Origin: an uncultured bacterium
Lineage (GTDB): Bacteria; Verrucomicrobiota; Verrucomicrobiia; Verrucomicrobiales; Akkermansiaceae
Direction of reading: 5' to 3'
DNA: 64,000 bases
NCBI GenBank assembly: GCA_945947905.1
Contig: CAMEZO010000001.1
Coordinates: 1-64,000, forward strand
Positions 24,215 to 33,759 of the stretch are shown in pieces. Every line of letters starts with the position of its first letter. Within the stretch, counting starts at the first letter, position 1. The position numbers and the translations under genes were made by a program. The notes beneath the pieces are model-generated. The model was not told where the DNA came from, made no database searches, and saw only the letters and a program-made list of their open reading frames with translations.

Positions 24215-25699
24215 ATGTCAGAAACACCTGCCAATAACGCACCGGGTTCCTCGGAGGAGGAACTGATTGCCGTACGCCGCGAGAAGGTGGAGAAGATCCG
24301 CGCCCTGGGGGTGAATCCCTACGGTGGCCGCTTCGACACCGACACGACCGCGGCCGAGCTCAAGGCCGACTTTGCCGAGGGTAAGCAGGTGAAATTCATC
24401 GGGCGCATCAATACGCTGCGCGACATGGGACGCACCCAGTTCTTCAACGTGGGCGATGTGTGCGGGTCCATTCAGTGCATGCTCACCAAGAAGAGCTGCA
24501 CGGAGGAGAGCTGGGCCCTCTGGAAGCTGCTGGAGCGCGGCGACTGGGTCGGCATCTCCGGCGAAACCTTCATCACCCGCACCGGGGAGCCCTCCGTACG
24601 CGTGGACAGCTTCAAGGTGCTCTCCAAGGCCGTTCGCCCCATGCCGGACAAGTTCCACGGCTTGGCGGACTCTGAGATGTGCTACCGCCGCCGCCACTTG
24701 GACCTGATGAGCAACAGCGAGAGTGCGACCCGTTTCGTGCAGCGCTCCCGCATCATCCGCGCCATCCGTGACTTCCTGAACGAGCGCGGTTTCCTGGAGG
24801 TGGAGACGCCCATGCTGCAGGACGTGGCAGGCGGTGCCGCAGCCAAGCCCTTCCTCACCCACTACAATGCCCTCAAGAAGGAGATGAGCCTGCGCATCGC
24901 GCCGGAGCTCTTCCTGAAGCGCCTGATGGTGGGCGGTTTCCCCAAGGTGTATGAGCTGAACCGCAACTTCCGCAACGAGGGCACCGACCGACGCCACAAT
25001 CCGGAGTTCACCGTGCTGGAGGTGTACGAAGCAGGCGGGGACTACGAGACCATGGCGGACATGATGGAGGAGCTTATCTGCACGGTGGCGGAGAAGATTT
25101 TCGGCACGCTGACCTTCGACCAGTACGATGAGGACGGCAATGTGCGCTGGACGGTTGACCTCTCCCGCCCTTGGAAGCGCGCTGAGTACGCCGACTTGGT
25201 GAAGGGCGTGGCCGGGCAGGATTGGTTCGACCTCACCCCGGAGCAGCGCCGCAGCCGTGCCATCAATGACTTGGGGCTCATCATTCACGATGAGCTGGAT
25301 GACATCGGCGTGACACAGCAGGTGTACGAGCGCTTGGTGGAGGCCGTGCAGGTGAACCCGCTGTTCGTCTGCCATATGGACCGCGATTTGGTGCCGCTGG
25401 CCAAGGCCAATCCGGAGAATCCGGACGTGGTGGATGTGTTCGAGCTCGTCATCAACGGGCAGGAGATTTGCCCCGGCTACTCCGAGCAGAATGACCCCGT
25501 GGAGCAGCTGGAGCGCCTGAAGCACCAGGCGGGCGAGGAGACGCAGAAGATCGACTACGACTTCGTGGAAACCCTCGAGTCCGGCATGCCCAGCGCAGGC
25601 GGCATCGGCATCGGCATCGATCGCCTTTGCATGCTGCTGACGGGTGTGTGCTCCATCCGCGATATCATCCTCTTCCCGCAGCTCAAGAACCGCTCATAA
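24215..25699 (+). CDS. lysS: Lysyl-tRNA synthetase, class II
   Basis: A 494-residue class IIb synthetase that charges tRNA-Lys. The N-terminal OB-fold anticodon-binding domain covers about residues 60-170 (GRINTLRDMG..QFFNVGD). The catalytic core has motif 1 (FLEVETPMLQ), motif 2 (RNFRNEGTDRRHNPEFT) and motif 3 (GIGIGIDRLCMLL). Length equals that of bacterial LysS (about 500). It is followed 37 bp later by a PP2C phosphatase gene with no visible terminator, so the two may be co-transcribed. Confidence 0.97.
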   Translation: MSETPANNAPGSSEEELIAVRREKVEKIRALGVNPYGGRFDTDTTAAELKADFAEGKQVKFIGRINTLRDMGRTQFFNVGDVCGSIQCMLTKKSCTEESWALWKLLERGDWVGISGETFITRTGEPSVRVDSFKVLSKAVRPMPDKFHGLADSEMCYRRRHLDLMSNSESATRFVQRSRIIRAIRDFLNERGFLEVETPMLQDVAGGAAAKPFLTHYNALKKEMSLRIAPELFLKRLMVGGFPKVYELNRNFRNEGTDRRHNPEFTVLEVYEAGGDYETMADMMEELICTVAEKIFGTLTFDQYDEDGNVRWTVDLSRPWKRAEYADLVKGVAGQDWFDLTPEQRRSRAINDLGLIIHDELDDIGVTQQVYERLVEAVQVNPLFVCHMDRDLVPLAKANPENPDVVDVFELVINGQEICPGYSEQNDPVEQLERLKHQAGEETQKIDYDFVETLESGMPSAGGIGIGIDRLCMLLTGVCSIRDIILFPQLKNRS

Positions 25700-25736
25700 A
25701 CACCCCGACCCCGGCGGCTCCTCCTTTCTCTCTGCC

Positions 25737-26462
25737 ATGAATGCCTGCATCTCCCAGTGGATAGGCCGACGTAGCGAGCAGGAGGATGCCTACGCCGTGC
25801 GGCATTTCCCCACGGGAACGCTGGCCATCGTCTGCGACGGCATGGGTGGGCATTGCCACGGGGGACAAGCCGCCACCCGTGCGGCAGAGGCTTTTGCGGC
25901 GTCGTTCGCGGAGCAGTGCGGTTGTCCCATGGTGGACCGCCTGCGCGGGGCCCTGCATGCCGCTAACAAGTCTGTGGGCGAGCTGTTCCGGCAATGCGAC
26001 AGCTTCGGCGGGTGCACCCTGCTGGCGGCATTTATCGGCGGCAATGTGCTCTGGTGGATCAGCGTGGGGGATTCTCCCCTGCTCCTCTGGCGACGCGGGC
26101 GTCTGACGCGGCTGAATGCGGACCACTCCATGCGCAGCCTTTACGCTGATTTGGTGCGCACCGGCACGATGACTCATCAGGAGATGCTGCGCAGGGGTAA
26201 TATGTTGCGCAGTGCTGTAATGGGCGAGAGCATTCCCCTTGTGGACGCACCGCCTACCCCCTACCCTGTGCTGCCGGGGGACAAAATCATCCTTTGCTCG
26301 GATGGCTTGGATGATTTACTCCTCGGCTCTACCTTGCCCTCCTCCACCCGCAAGCTGCTTGACGCGCGGGGAGGCAATCCCGCGGCCCTGCTCATCGAGG
26401 CGTGCAGAGCCATGAACACGGACTACGCCGACAACGCAACGGCCATTACGCTCGACGTCTAG
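25737..26462 (+). CDS. PP2C-family protein serine/threonine phosphatase
   Basis: A 241-residue metal-dependent phosphatase. The metal-binding motifs appear in order: RSEQEDAY near the N-terminus, VCDGMGGH (about residues 36-43), WISVGDSPLLLW, LCSDGLDD and the closing DNATAI. This domain alone makes up the protein, without a sensor or membrane segment. PP2C enzymes reverse Ser/Thr phosphorylation. No kinase gene is in the window, although the FHA-like domain of the GTPase at 20780-22519 would be a reader of such marks. It probably shares the lysS transcript. Confidence 0.92.
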   Translation: MNACISQWIGRRSEQEDAYAVRHFPTGTLAIVCDGMGGHCHGGQAATRAAEAFAASFAEQCGCPMVDRLRGALHAANKSVGELFRQCDSFGGCTLLAAFIGGNVLWWISVGDSPLLLWRRGRLTRLNADHSMRSLYADLVRTGTMTHQEMLRRGNMLRSAVMGESIPLVDAPPTPYPVLPGDKIILCSDGLDDLLLGSTLPSSTRKLLDARGGNPAALLIEACRAMNTDYADNATAITLDV

Positions 26463-26494
26463 GCCTCTCGGCGCGCAGATTACGCACTTTACAC

Positions 26495-26523
26495 TTGCAA
26501 CACTCCGCCGACCGTGCTACAAT
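26495..26523 (+). promoter_or_regulatory. Promoter of the coaE-rho fusion, leaderless
   Basis: TTGCAA (26495-26500), 17-bp spacer ending in CGTGC, TACAAT (26518-26523), then 7 nt to the ATG at 26531. There is no leader in which Rho autoregulation by attenuation could occur. Confidence 0.8.
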
Positions 26524-26530
26524 GTGCCGG

Positions 26531-28429
26531 ATGAAGTGTATCGTCATTACAGGCGGCATAGCCTCCGGCAAGTCCACCGTAGTTCAGCTGTTGCAGGAGC
26601 TCGGCGGGGAAGATTTGTGCGTTTTTGACAGCGACCGCGCAGTGGCGGAGCTGTTGGACGGCGGCACCCTGTCTGCGACGTTGGCAGAGACCTTCGGACC
26701 GGAGGCCGTAGATGCCGACGGCAAGGTGAACAAGGCTTTTCTGCGGGGGATTGTGGCGCATGATGAGGAGGGGCGCAGCAAACTCAATACGCTCATTCAT
26801 CCGCTTGTGGCCGAGCGCTTCCGTGCAGCGAAAATCCAGGCGAATAACAGCGGCAAATACCATACCCTGCTGGCGGATATTCCCCTGTACTTTGAGACAA
26901 CCGAGACTTTCCGCTGTGATCTTGTGTGCGCTGTCGCGACAACCGAGGAACAGCAGGTGCAGCGCTTGGCGGCCCGTAATGGCTTGCAGGAGGAGGAAGC
27001 CCGGGCTCTCATGGCCGCGCAACTCCCGACGGCGGAGAAGATGGAGCGCGCCGACGTTGTCATCCGAAACACCGGTTCGCAGGAGCTGCTTCGTGAACAG
27101 GTGCAGCTCTTTTACAACGCTGTCTTGGCCGAGGAAGTGACGGCCTTCCGTGCCAGAAACCTGGTTTACAATGCGAACGAACTGCGGGCGCTGCCGCTGA
27201 ATGATCTCCGCAAGCTGGCCGAGGAAATCCCGGGGAAAGACCTTCGGGACCTCACGCGCGCAGGGCTGGTCAACGCGCTCATGCACCATTATCTGGCGCA
27301 GGGCAGCAAGGTCGTCATCAGCGGTGTGCTGGAGTTTGTGCCCATGGGTGATTTCTTCCTGTTAAAAGACCCGGCGCGCAGCTTTAAGGCCGGCTCGGAT
27401 GACGTTTATATACCGGCCGATTTAATCAATAATTTCTCTCTGCGTGCGGGTAACATGCTGAAAGTCATGCTGCGCCGCCCGTCCAGCATCAAGAAGGACC
27501 GCTATCTGGCAGCCGGTCGAGTACTGGAGATTGAGGGGAAACCGGCGGAGGAGTTTTGCCAAGGCAAGGCTTTTGACACACTCACACCGCTCATCCCCAC
27601 ACAGCGGCTGCTGTTGGAGAATCCGGACATCAAGGAGCCGTCCATGCGTGTGCTGGATCTCATCACGCCCGTGGGCATGGGACAGCGGGCGCTCATCGTG
27701 GCTCCTCCGCGCGGGGGCAAGACAGTGTTGCTCAAGAACATCGCCCGCAGCATTCGAGCCAACTACCCGGAGGCTCACCTGCTGATCTTGCTGTTAGACG
27801 AACGCCCGGAGGAGGTCACGGACTTCGCGGAATCGGTGGATGCTCCGGTCTACGCCTCGACCTTTGATGAACCCGCCAAACGCCACGCGCTGCTCAGCGA
27901 CTTGGTGCTGGAGCGCGCAAAACGCCTCGTGGAGCTCGGTAAGGATGTGGTGATCATGCTGGATTCCCTCACACGACTGGCCCGCGGCTACAACGCTACC
28001 CAGAGCGGCGGCCGCACCATGAGCGGCGGCTTGGGCTCCAACGCTCTCGAAAAGCCCCGCAGATTCTTCGGCGCCGCCCGCAAGGTGGAGGAAGGGGGCA
28101 GTCTCACCATCATTGCCACCTGTTTGGTAGAAACGGAGTCCCGCATGGATGAGATTATCTTTGAGGAATTCAAAGGCACCGGCAACATGGAAATCCGCCT
28201 CGACCGCGAGCTTTCCGAACGCCGCATCTACCCCGCCATCTCGATCCCGCAGAGCGGCACCCGTAACGATGACCGCCTCTATCATCCGGACGAGTACTCC
28301 CGCATCCTGCAGCTGCGCCGTCAGCTCGCCTCCCTCCCCGGCTGGGAGGGGCTGGAAACCCTGCTGGCCAACATCGCCCGCACCCAAAACAACGCCGAAC
28401 TCCTGCTGAAGGGACTTACCATTCACTGA
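26531..28429 (+). CDS. coaE/rho: Fusion of dephospho-CoA kinase and transcription termination factor Rho
   Basis: A 632-residue protein that joins two enzymes in one frame. Residues 1 to about 195 are dephospho-CoA kinase, the last step of CoA synthesis, with P-loop GGIASGKST (8-16), FDSDRAV and LIHPLV. About 215-255 is the Rho N-terminal helical domain ([15 protein letters not shown]), then the RNA-binding OB fold ([16 protein letters not shown]). The ATPase core follows with [22 protein letters not shown] (Walker A at about 391-400), [27 protein letters not shown] and SGGRTMSGG. There is no stop or frameshift between them. I recall such fusions being annotated in Akkermansia-type genomes but cannot verify this. 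The start follows from the promoter 7 nt upstream. Confidence 0.95.
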   Translation: MKCIVITGGIASGKSTVVQLLQELGGEDLCVFDSDRAVAELLDGGTLSATLAETFGPEAVDADGKVNKAFLRGIVAHDEEGRSKLNTLIHPLVAERFRAAKIQANNSGKYHTLLADIPLYFETTETFRCDLVCAVATTEEQQVQRLAARNGLQEEEARALMAAQLPTAEKMERADVVIRNTGSQELLREQVQLFYNAVLAEEVTAFRARNLVYNANELRALPLNDLRKLAEEIPGKDLRDLTRAGLVNALMHHYLAQGSKVVISGVLEFVPMGDFFLLKDPARSFKAGSDDVYIPADLINNFSLRAGNMLKVMLRRPSSIKKDRYLAAGRVLEIEGKPAEEFCQGKAFDTLTPLIPTQRLLLENPDIKEPSMRVLDLITPVGMGQRALIVAPPRGGKTVLLKNIARSIRANYPEAHLLILLLDERPEEVTDFAESVDAPVYASTFDEPAKRHALLSDLVLERAKRLVELGKDVVIMLDSLTRLARGYNATQSGGRTMSGGLGSNALEKPRRFFGAARKVEEGGSLTIIATCLVETESRMDEIIFEEFKGTGNMEIRLDRELSERRIYPAISIPQSGTRNDDRLYHPDEYSRILQLRRQLASLPGWEGLETLLANIARTQNNAELLLKGLTIH

Positions 28430-28473
28430 CGTGAGGTTCTCTCTCCGGAGCTGATACTCCTTAACTATCATCT

Positions 28474-28515
28474 CATGTTCACGCTCTCTCTTTCGGAACG
28501 CAAGCTTCATCTTGC
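28474..28515 (+). repeat. 42-bp exact repeat at the start of paralog 1
   Basis: These 42 bases, covering the start codon and first 13 codons, are identical to 30030-30071 at the start of the second paralog. Confidence 0.95.
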
Positions 28516-30019
28516 AGCTCTCCTGTATTTGTCGATACCGTGTATTCTTTTCCTGATTGGATGGGTAACCCCTTATCTCACTCTACCGCTTATCGCGGCT
28601 ATCATTTTTACCATTATAAGGTCGCTCCGACACAAAGGTGAGGTCTGGCAGATTCGCCCTCTCCAACTAATTCAACTAGCAGTTATCTTCCTATTCCTAA
28701 GCCTGCCCCTCATTACAGATGGACTAGTTGGTGGATTCCAAACAGATTGGGATATTCGCAGTTTTCGTCAGGCCATGTATCGGAATCTGATTGATGCTCC
28801 TTGGCCCATCATCTTACCGGACGGTCGTGAATTGACTTACTACTTATCCGGATTTCTCCCTGCTGCGCTCATCTCCAGGCTCACAACTTCTCACTTACTC
28901 CAACAGTGGTTTTTCTTGCTTTGGTCTATTCTGGGAGTATTCCTCGCGACTCTGTTTTTTCTGCACAAATGGAAGAAGATTACTTGGCTCTTCATACTCT
29001 TGTTTATCTTCATGGCAGACCCCCTCTGGCACTTTTACAGCAGCACCTACTCCTTCCCCAGTGGTATGCGGTATGTCGTTTTTTTGCTCCAGAAGCACTA
29101 TGATGTACATCTCGCAGTTTTATCAGATGTTCCAATGTTTCAAACACTTACCGGCTACAAGAGTAGCATATGTGCGTGCAACTCTCTCCCTGGAACTCTC
29201 CTAGCGGTGTCCATGATGATTCACGTTAGGCGAATGTCGTATATTTCAGTCCCGCTGATTATGGCATTCCTGATGTTTTTGTCACCACTCGGAGCGATTG
29301 GATGCTTCCTATTTGCAGCTGTAAGTTACTTCAGGGACTTCACCTTCACAAAAGAGTCTTGTCTCAGGAGAATACCCTGGCTCATTACCCCAATATTACT
29401 TGTCCTCGTCTGTACGATTTATACAGCAAGAGGAGAAAATTCGACTGAAATATGCGCACCGTGGACCATGTGGGGTGTTATACCGTTTCTACTTATTTAT
29501 CTTCATATTCTTGCGGTCGCTTTTGTCTTTATCCTTCCACTGGGCAAAAAGATCTTGTTCGGTGACATATGGCTTAGGACCACACTCTTGTCCATTATAC
29601 TTGTGCCTCTATTGTACATTGGTACAGCGAAGGAATTATCTGCAGGGCATTTTAACGAACTCTGGCTTAAGACATATCCGGCCCTAACCATGATTATTGC
29701 TGCATCTCTGGTCCAATACTGGGCAAAGGCCAACGCGTTCAAATACGCATGGCTAGTATGGTGCTCTATTACACTTGTTCTATATCTGTTTTCATCCGGT
29801 TCCTCCTTTAACCCTTCGCTTCGGGTATTTGATGAGTGGAACGGGCATGTCTACCACACCCAGCCGATCATGAAACAGCATATACCTGATACACACTCAC
29901 CCATCATAGACGGCGTCTTAATAAAGGGAAATGGACAATCTGAACGCCTATTCCCCGGTTGTCTTCTGCCAAAAGCTCCGGGATGTGACTATACTCGACC
30001 CCATCAGCCCTACAACTAA
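28475..30019 (+). CDS. Polytopic membrane protein, tandem paralog 1, function unknown
   Basis: A 514-residue protein with about 11-12 hydrophobic segments and no recognised domain. A conserved, probably extracytoplasmic, segment after the second helix pair reads FRQAMYRNLIDAPWP, then LPDGRELTYY and GFLPAA. The C-terminus is a soluble tail ending FPGCLLPKAPGCDY. Layout with a long polar loop after the first helices and a C-terminal tail recalls polyprenol-dependent glycosyltransferases, but no catalytic motif is identified. Base composition is clearly more AT-rich than in the flanking rho and gdhA genes. It starts 45 bp after coaE-rho without a clear promoter, and paralog 2 follows after 11 bp. 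Confidence 0.85.
   Translation: MFTLSLSERKLHLAALLYLSIPCILFLIGWVTPYLTLPLIAAIIFTIIRSLRHKGEVWQIRPLQLIQLAVIFLFLSLPLITDGLVGGFQTDWDIRSFRQAMYRNLIDAPWPIILPDGRELTYYLSGFLPAALISRLTTSHLLQQWFFLLWSILGVFLATLFFLHKWKKITWLFILLFIFMADPLWHFYSSTYSFPSGMRYVVFLLQKHYDVHLAVLSDVPMFQTLTGYKSSICACNSLPGTLLAVSMMIHVRRMSYISVPLIMAFLMFLSPLGAIGCFLFAAVSYFRDFTFTKESCLRRIPWLITPILLVLVCTIYTARGENSTEICAPWTMWGVIPFLLIYLHILAVAFVFILPLGKKILFGDIWLRTTLLSIILVPLLYIGTAKELSAGHFNELWLKTYPALTMIIAASLVQYWAKANAFKYAWLVWCSITLVLYLFSSGSSFNPSLRVFDEWNGHVYHTQPIMKQHIPDTHSPIIDGVLIKGNGQSERLFPGCLLPKAPGCDYTRPHQPYN
29951..29979 (+). repeat. 29-bp exact repeat near the end of paralog 1
   Basis: Identical to 31513-31541 near the 3' end of paralog 2; it encodes FPGCLLPKAP. 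Confidence 0.95.
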
Positions 30020-30029
30020 CATTCTCCAC

Positions 30030-30071
30030 CATGTTCACGCTCTCTCTTTCGGAACGCAAGCTTCATCTTGC
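30030..30071 (+). repeat. 42-bp exact repeat at the start of paralog 2
   Basis: Second copy of the repeat at 28474-28515. Confidence 0.95.
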
Positions 30072-31581
30072 GAGTCTGCTCTACCTTAGTCTTCCCTGTA
30101 TCCTCTTTCTCATCGGTTGGGTTACCCCTTGGCTGACTCTGCCGCTTATCGCAGCCATTGTATTCACAATCATCAGGGGTACCCGACATACGGGAGATAT
30201 ATGGCAGATTCAGCCACATCAAGCACTGCTTTTATTGCTTGTATTTTTCATTGTGGCTCTACCTCTGCTCACAACCGGATTAGCAGGAGGATACAATACA
30301 GCGTGGGATATTACCAGTTTTCGCCAAGCTATGTATCGAAATCTCATCGATGCACCCTGGCCTATCGTCCTTCCGGATGGTCGAGAACTCACATACTATA
30401 TTGCCGGCTTTCTGCCTGCGGCTATGGCAAGCCGCTTGGTATCCAATACAGATATCCAGCAGTGGTTCCTTTTACTCTGGTCCAATGTAGGCATATTTTT
30501 GGCCTTGCTGTATTTTTTTCATAAACGCAAATGTATATCTTGGCTACTCGTCCTCTTTTTCCTCTTCATGTCGGATCCGGCATGGTATTTCTACTGCGGC
30601 ACACACTGGTTTTCCAGCGCACTGAGGTACATAGCCCATTTGGCAGCTCAACCCGAATGGGGTGGTTATGACATTGCCCTAATTGCGGATTGGCCCACAT
30701 TCCAGACGATCAATTCCTATCAGGTAACAGCATGCGCCTTCAACTCGCTGCCTCCGACACTTCTTGTCTTTGCCATAACACAGCATGTGCAGCGCAATGC
30801 CCTGTATATTCTTCCTCTATCCCTTGCCCTATTAACGATGCTCTCACCACTCGGAGCCATAGGCTGCGCACCCTTTGCCGCCATAGCCTATCTTCGAGTA
30901 TTGCTGGCTGAACAAAAGCGTCCATGGTTATGGGCCTCCTTATGGATGATAGCCCCCCTTTCTATAATTTTCATCAATTTCATCTACTTCACACGCAGCA
31001 ACGGCTCAACATCCGTTTGCCTTCCTTATACTGTGTGGGGGCTACTTCCTTTTCTTATTGTGTATGCCCGAATTCTAATGACATCATTCCTCTTTGCCAT
31101 ACCCCTCATACACAGACTTCCCAAGGATAAAACACTGCTTACAACTCTTGTTTGCATAGCGGTATTGCCTTTGATATATATAGGATCCGCAGCAGAATTG
31201 GATACTGTACACTTCAATGAGTTATGGCTGAAGAATTATCCCATATACGCCTTAGCATTTTCTGCCTCTCTTTCTCTCCATTGGAAAGATGCGAACTGCA
31301 CGAAATATTTCTGGCTGCTATGGAGCACTTTTACAGCCTATCTCTTCTTCAGCGGTGCATTGCGTGGATATAACCAAGATTTGAAAGTCATCGACGAATG
31401 GAACGGACTCATAGGCCACCGGGAGCCTATTCTCATGCAGCATGTACCACAGACTCACTCGCCGATCATAGGCGGGATTCTACTGAACAGGGACGGAGAA
31501 TCGGAAGATACGTTCCCCGGTTGTCTTCTGCCAAAAGCTCCCGGGTGTGATTACTCACGTCCGCCCGCTGAGCAGAAGTAA
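30031..31581 (+). CDS. Polytopic membrane protein, tandem paralog 2, function unknown
   Basis: A 516-residue membrane protein, clearly homologous over its whole length to the gene just upstream. The same conserved pieces are present: SFRQAMYRNLIDAPWP, LPDGRELTYY, HFNELWLK, VIDEWNGL and the tail FPGCLLPKAPGCDY. The nucleotide sequence is identical at both ends but diverged in the middle, and it is also AT-rich for this genome. Differences are concentrated in the loops. The function is unknown; surface glycan or lipid modification is a guess from topology only. A separate promoter for the next gene lies just after the stop codon. Confidence 0.85.
   Translation: MFTLSLSERKLHLASLLYLSLPCILFLIGWVTPWLTLPLIAAIVFTIIRGTRHTGDIWQIQPHQALLLLLVFFIVALPLLTTGLAGGYNTAWDITSFRQAMYRNLIDAPWPIVLPDGRELTYYIAGFLPAAMASRLVSNTDIQQWFLLLWSNVGIFLALLYFFHKRKCISWLLVLFFLFMSDPAWYFYCGTHWFSSALRYIAHLAAQPEWGGYDIALIADWPTFQTINSYQVTACAFNSLPPTLLVFAITQHVQRNALYILPLSLALLTMLSPLGAIGCAPFAAIAYLRVLLAEQKRPWLWASLWMIAPLSIIFINFIYFTRSNGSTSVCLPYTVWGLLPFLIVYARILMTSFLFAIPLIHRLPKDKTLLTTLVCIAVLPLIYIGSAAELDTVHFNELWLKNYPIYALAFSASLSLHWKDANCTKYFWLLWSTFTAYLFFSGALRGYNQDLKVIDEWNGLIGHREPILMQHVPQTHSPIIGGILLNRDGESEDTFPGCLLPKAPGCDYSRPPAEQK
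31513..31541 (+). repeat. 29-bp exact repeat near the end of paralog 2
   Basis: Second copy of the repeat at 29951-29979. Confidence 0.95.
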
Positions 31582-31603
31582 GGGTGGGGCTGCGTTTTCT
31601 GCA

Positions 31604-31632
31604 TTGACATCAGCGGTGGAACATGCTAAGCT
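31604..31632 (+). promoter_or_regulatory. Promoter of the small Lys-rich secreted protein
   Basis: Perfect TTGACA (31604-31609), 17-bp spacer ending in ATGC, TAAGCT (31627-31632), then 10 nt (with GAAGG) to the ATG at 31643. Confidence 0.75.
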
Positions 31633-31642
31633 GAAGGCAGTC

Positions 31643-32131
31643 ATGAAGGTTAGGAATACGATCATCCGTTGGGGCGTCTTGCTGTTGGGGGCGGTTCTCT
31701 TGCTGCCGTCGCCGTTGACTGCTGCAACGGAGAAGGACAAGGAGCCGCGGACAGCCAAGAAGGATAAGGAGGCGCAGAAGAAGGAGAAAAAGAAGTCTCG
31801 AAAGGAGGCGGAGCAGGAGAAGCAGGCTACGATTCTCTACCAAAAAGAAATGGAGGCACTGGCGAAGGCGGACGCAATGCTGGAGACGGTTAAATCTGAG
31901 AAAGATGCCAAAGAGGCCGTCAAGAAGCTCACCCCGATGTTTGTTAAGCTACGCCCGCAGTGTTATGCCTCCGACAAGGAGCTGGAATCCCTCGCGGAGG
32001 CCCAGAACAAGGTCTCTGCCCGCATGAACCGCTTGAGCAGGGAGAAGTACTTCGAGAGCGCCGGCTTGCAGAAACTCTGGACCATCATCACGGACCCGCT
32101 GTCACGCCGCAGGGAGACCTATATGAAGTAG
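31643..32131 (+). CDS. Small secreted, highly basic coiled-coil protein, function unknown
   Basis: A 162-residue protein with a signal peptide (IIRWGVLLLGAVLLLPSPLTAATE, cleavage probably after about residue 26). The next 45 residues are almost all Lys, Glu, Arg and Ala (KKDKEAQKKEKKKSRKEAEQ), a strongly charged helix. The C-terminal half is helical and ends RRRETYMK. No family is recognised. The start is set by the promoter 10 nt upstream, although the frame is open further back. A terminator directly follows the stop codon, so it is monocistronic. Confidence 0.8.
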   Translation: MKVRNTIIRWGVLLLGAVLLLPSPLTAATEKDKEPRTAKKDKEAQKKEKKKSRKEAEQEKQATILYQKEMEALAKADAMLETVKSEKDAKEAVKKLTPMFVKLRPQCYASDKELESLAEAQNKVSARMNRLSREKYFESAGLQKLWTIITDPLSRRRETYMK

Positions 32132-32157
32132 GCGCAACCCGGAGGCGCCGTTTTTTT
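32131..32157 (+). terminator. Rho-independent terminator
   Basis: GGCGC (32131-32135) pairs with GCGCC (32145-32149), then G and seven T. It begins at the last base of the stop codon of the small secreted protein gene. Confidence 0.85.
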
Positions 32158-32200
32158 GCATTCATTGCGAAAAAAAACTTTTCTTTTCGCAAATTCGCGC

Positions 32201-32206
32201 TATAAT
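32201..32206 (+). promoter_or_regulatory. -10 element of gdhA
   Basis: A perfect TATAAT in TCGCGCTATAATACGCGCGG. The gdhA leader would be about 85 nt, much longer than others here. It contains the GC-rich alternation CGCGCGGCTGACCGCTCGCG, which can fold and might be regulatory. Confidence 0.7.
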
Positions 32207-32297
32207 ACGCGCGGCTGACCGCTCGCGCGCGTGAATACTTGCTGTGGATTTTTCGTCTTTACCTGCGTCGGGTGAACCCAGCCAAAAGATACAGACA

Positions 32298-33656
32298 ATG
32301 TCCGATTATACATCCCGAGTACTGGAGCAGGTTCGCGCCAAAAACGCCGGCGAGCCTGAGTTCCTGCAGGCCGTTCAGGAGGTCATCTCCACCATTGCTC
32401 CCGTCCTCTCCGCTAACAAGAAGTACGAAGACAACTGCATTCTTGAGCGCATCACCGAACCGGAGCGCACCATCATCTTCCGCGTGCCGTGGCAGGATGA
32501 CAAGGGCAACATCCGCATCAACCGCGGCTTCCGCGTTGAGTTCAACAGCGCGATCGGGCCCTACAAGGGCGGCCTCCGCTTCCACCCCTCCGTCAACTTG
32601 GGCATCCTCAAGTTCCTCGGCTTCGAGCAGGTCTTCAAGAACTCGCTCACCACGCTCGCCATGGGCGGCGGCAAGGGCGGTTCCGACTTCGACCCCAAGG
32701 GTAAGAGCGACATGGAGGTGATGCGTTTCTGCCAGAGCTTCATGACGGAGCTGCAGCGCCACATCGGCCCGGATACCGACGTACCCGCCGGCGACATCGG
32801 CGTGGGCGGTCGCGAGATCGGCTACCTCTTCGGCCAGTACAAGCGTCTGCGCAACGAGTTCACCGGCGTGCTCACCGGCAAGGCCCTCAACTGGGGCGGC
32901 TCGCTCATCCGCCCGGAGGCTACCGGCTACGGCTGCGTCTACTTCGCGCAGGAGATGCTTGCTACCAAGAACGATGACCTGCAGGGCAAAGTCTGCGTGG
33001 TTTCCGGCTCCGGCAACGTGGCCCAGTACCTCGTCGAGAAGCTCAACCAGCTCGGCGCCAAGGTCATGACCATGTCCGACTCCAACGGCTACATCTTCGA
33101 CCCGGAGGGCATCAACGCCGAGAAGCTCGCTTGGGTCATGGAGCTCAAGAACGTGCGCCGCGGCCGCATCCGCGAGTACGCCGAGCACTTCAAGGGTGCT
33201 CAGTACTTCGAGGGTCAGCGCCCCTGGAGCGTCCCCTGCGACTGCGCTTTCCCCTGCGCCACGCAGAACGAGATCAACGGCCAGGAGGCCGCCACCCTCA
33301 TCAAGAACGGCTGCAAACTCGTGGCCGAGGGTGCTAACATGCCCACCGACCTCGACGGTATCAACAATTACCTGGCCGCCAAGATTCTCTACGGGCCGGC
33401 TAAGGCCGCCAACGCCGGCGGTGTTGCTACCTCCGGTCTCGAGATGGCTCAGAACAGCCAGCGCCTCAACTGGACCTCCGAGGAGGTTGACGCCAAGCTC
33501 CACTCCATCATGGTCAACATCCACCGCAACGCCTACGACCACGCTCGCGAGTTCTCCGGCGATTGCACGGCGGACTTCACCAACTACGTCGCCGGTGCCA
33601 ACATCGCCGGCTTCGTCAAGGTGGCCGATGCCATGATTGACCAGGGCTTGGTCTGA
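32298..33656 (+). CDS. gdhA: Glutamate dehydrogenase (NADP-type, hexameric)
   Basis: A 452-residue enzyme that aminates 2-oxoglutarate to glutamate with ammonium. Signature segments are GPYKGGLRFHPSVN, the catalytic lysine loop MGGGKGGSDFDPKGKSD, DVPAGDIGVGGREIGYLFGQYKR, and the dinucleotide fold VVSGSGNVAQY. Length and the MxFCQSFM region match the GdhA class of bacteria (about 447-450). I use the ATG at 32298 (MSDYTSRV); a GTG 18 codons upstream is in frame but unlikely. It is monocistronic, with a strong terminator downstream. Confidence 0.97.
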   Translation: MSDYTSRVLEQVRAKNAGEPEFLQAVQEVISTIAPVLSANKKYEDNCILERITEPERTIIFRVPWQDDKGNIRINRGFRVEFNSAIGPYKGGLRFHPSVNLGILKFLGFEQVFKNSLTTLAMGGGKGGSDFDPKGKSDMEVMRFCQSFMTELQRHIGPDTDVPAGDIGVGGREIGYLFGQYKRLRNEFTGVLTGKALNWGGSLIRPEATGYGCVYFAQEMLATKNDDLQGKVCVVSGSGNVAQYLVEKLNQLGAKVMTMSDSNGYIFDPEGINAEKLAWVMELKNVRRGRIREYAEHFKGAQYFEGQRPWSVPCDCAFPCATQNEINGQEAATLIKNGCKLVAEGANMPTDLDGINNYLAAKILYGPAKAANAGGVATSGLEMAQNSQRLNWTSEEVDAKLHSIMVNIHRNAYDHAREFSGDCTADFTNYVAGANIAGFVKVADAMIDQGLV

Positions 33657-33679
33657 TCCCCCCCACCGTTCCATCCCCA

Positions 33680-33712
33680 CCCGCCGCAGCAAATCCCGCT
33701 GCGGCGGGTTTT
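33680..33712 (+). terminator. Rho-independent terminator of gdhA
   Basis: An 11-bp perfect stem CCCGCCGCAGC (33680-33690) with GCTGCGGCGGG (33698-33708), followed by TTTT. Confidence 0.95.
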
Positions 33713-33759
33713 CAGCACACAGCCGAGCGATAAAAAATATCGCATGGCTCATTTTATGC

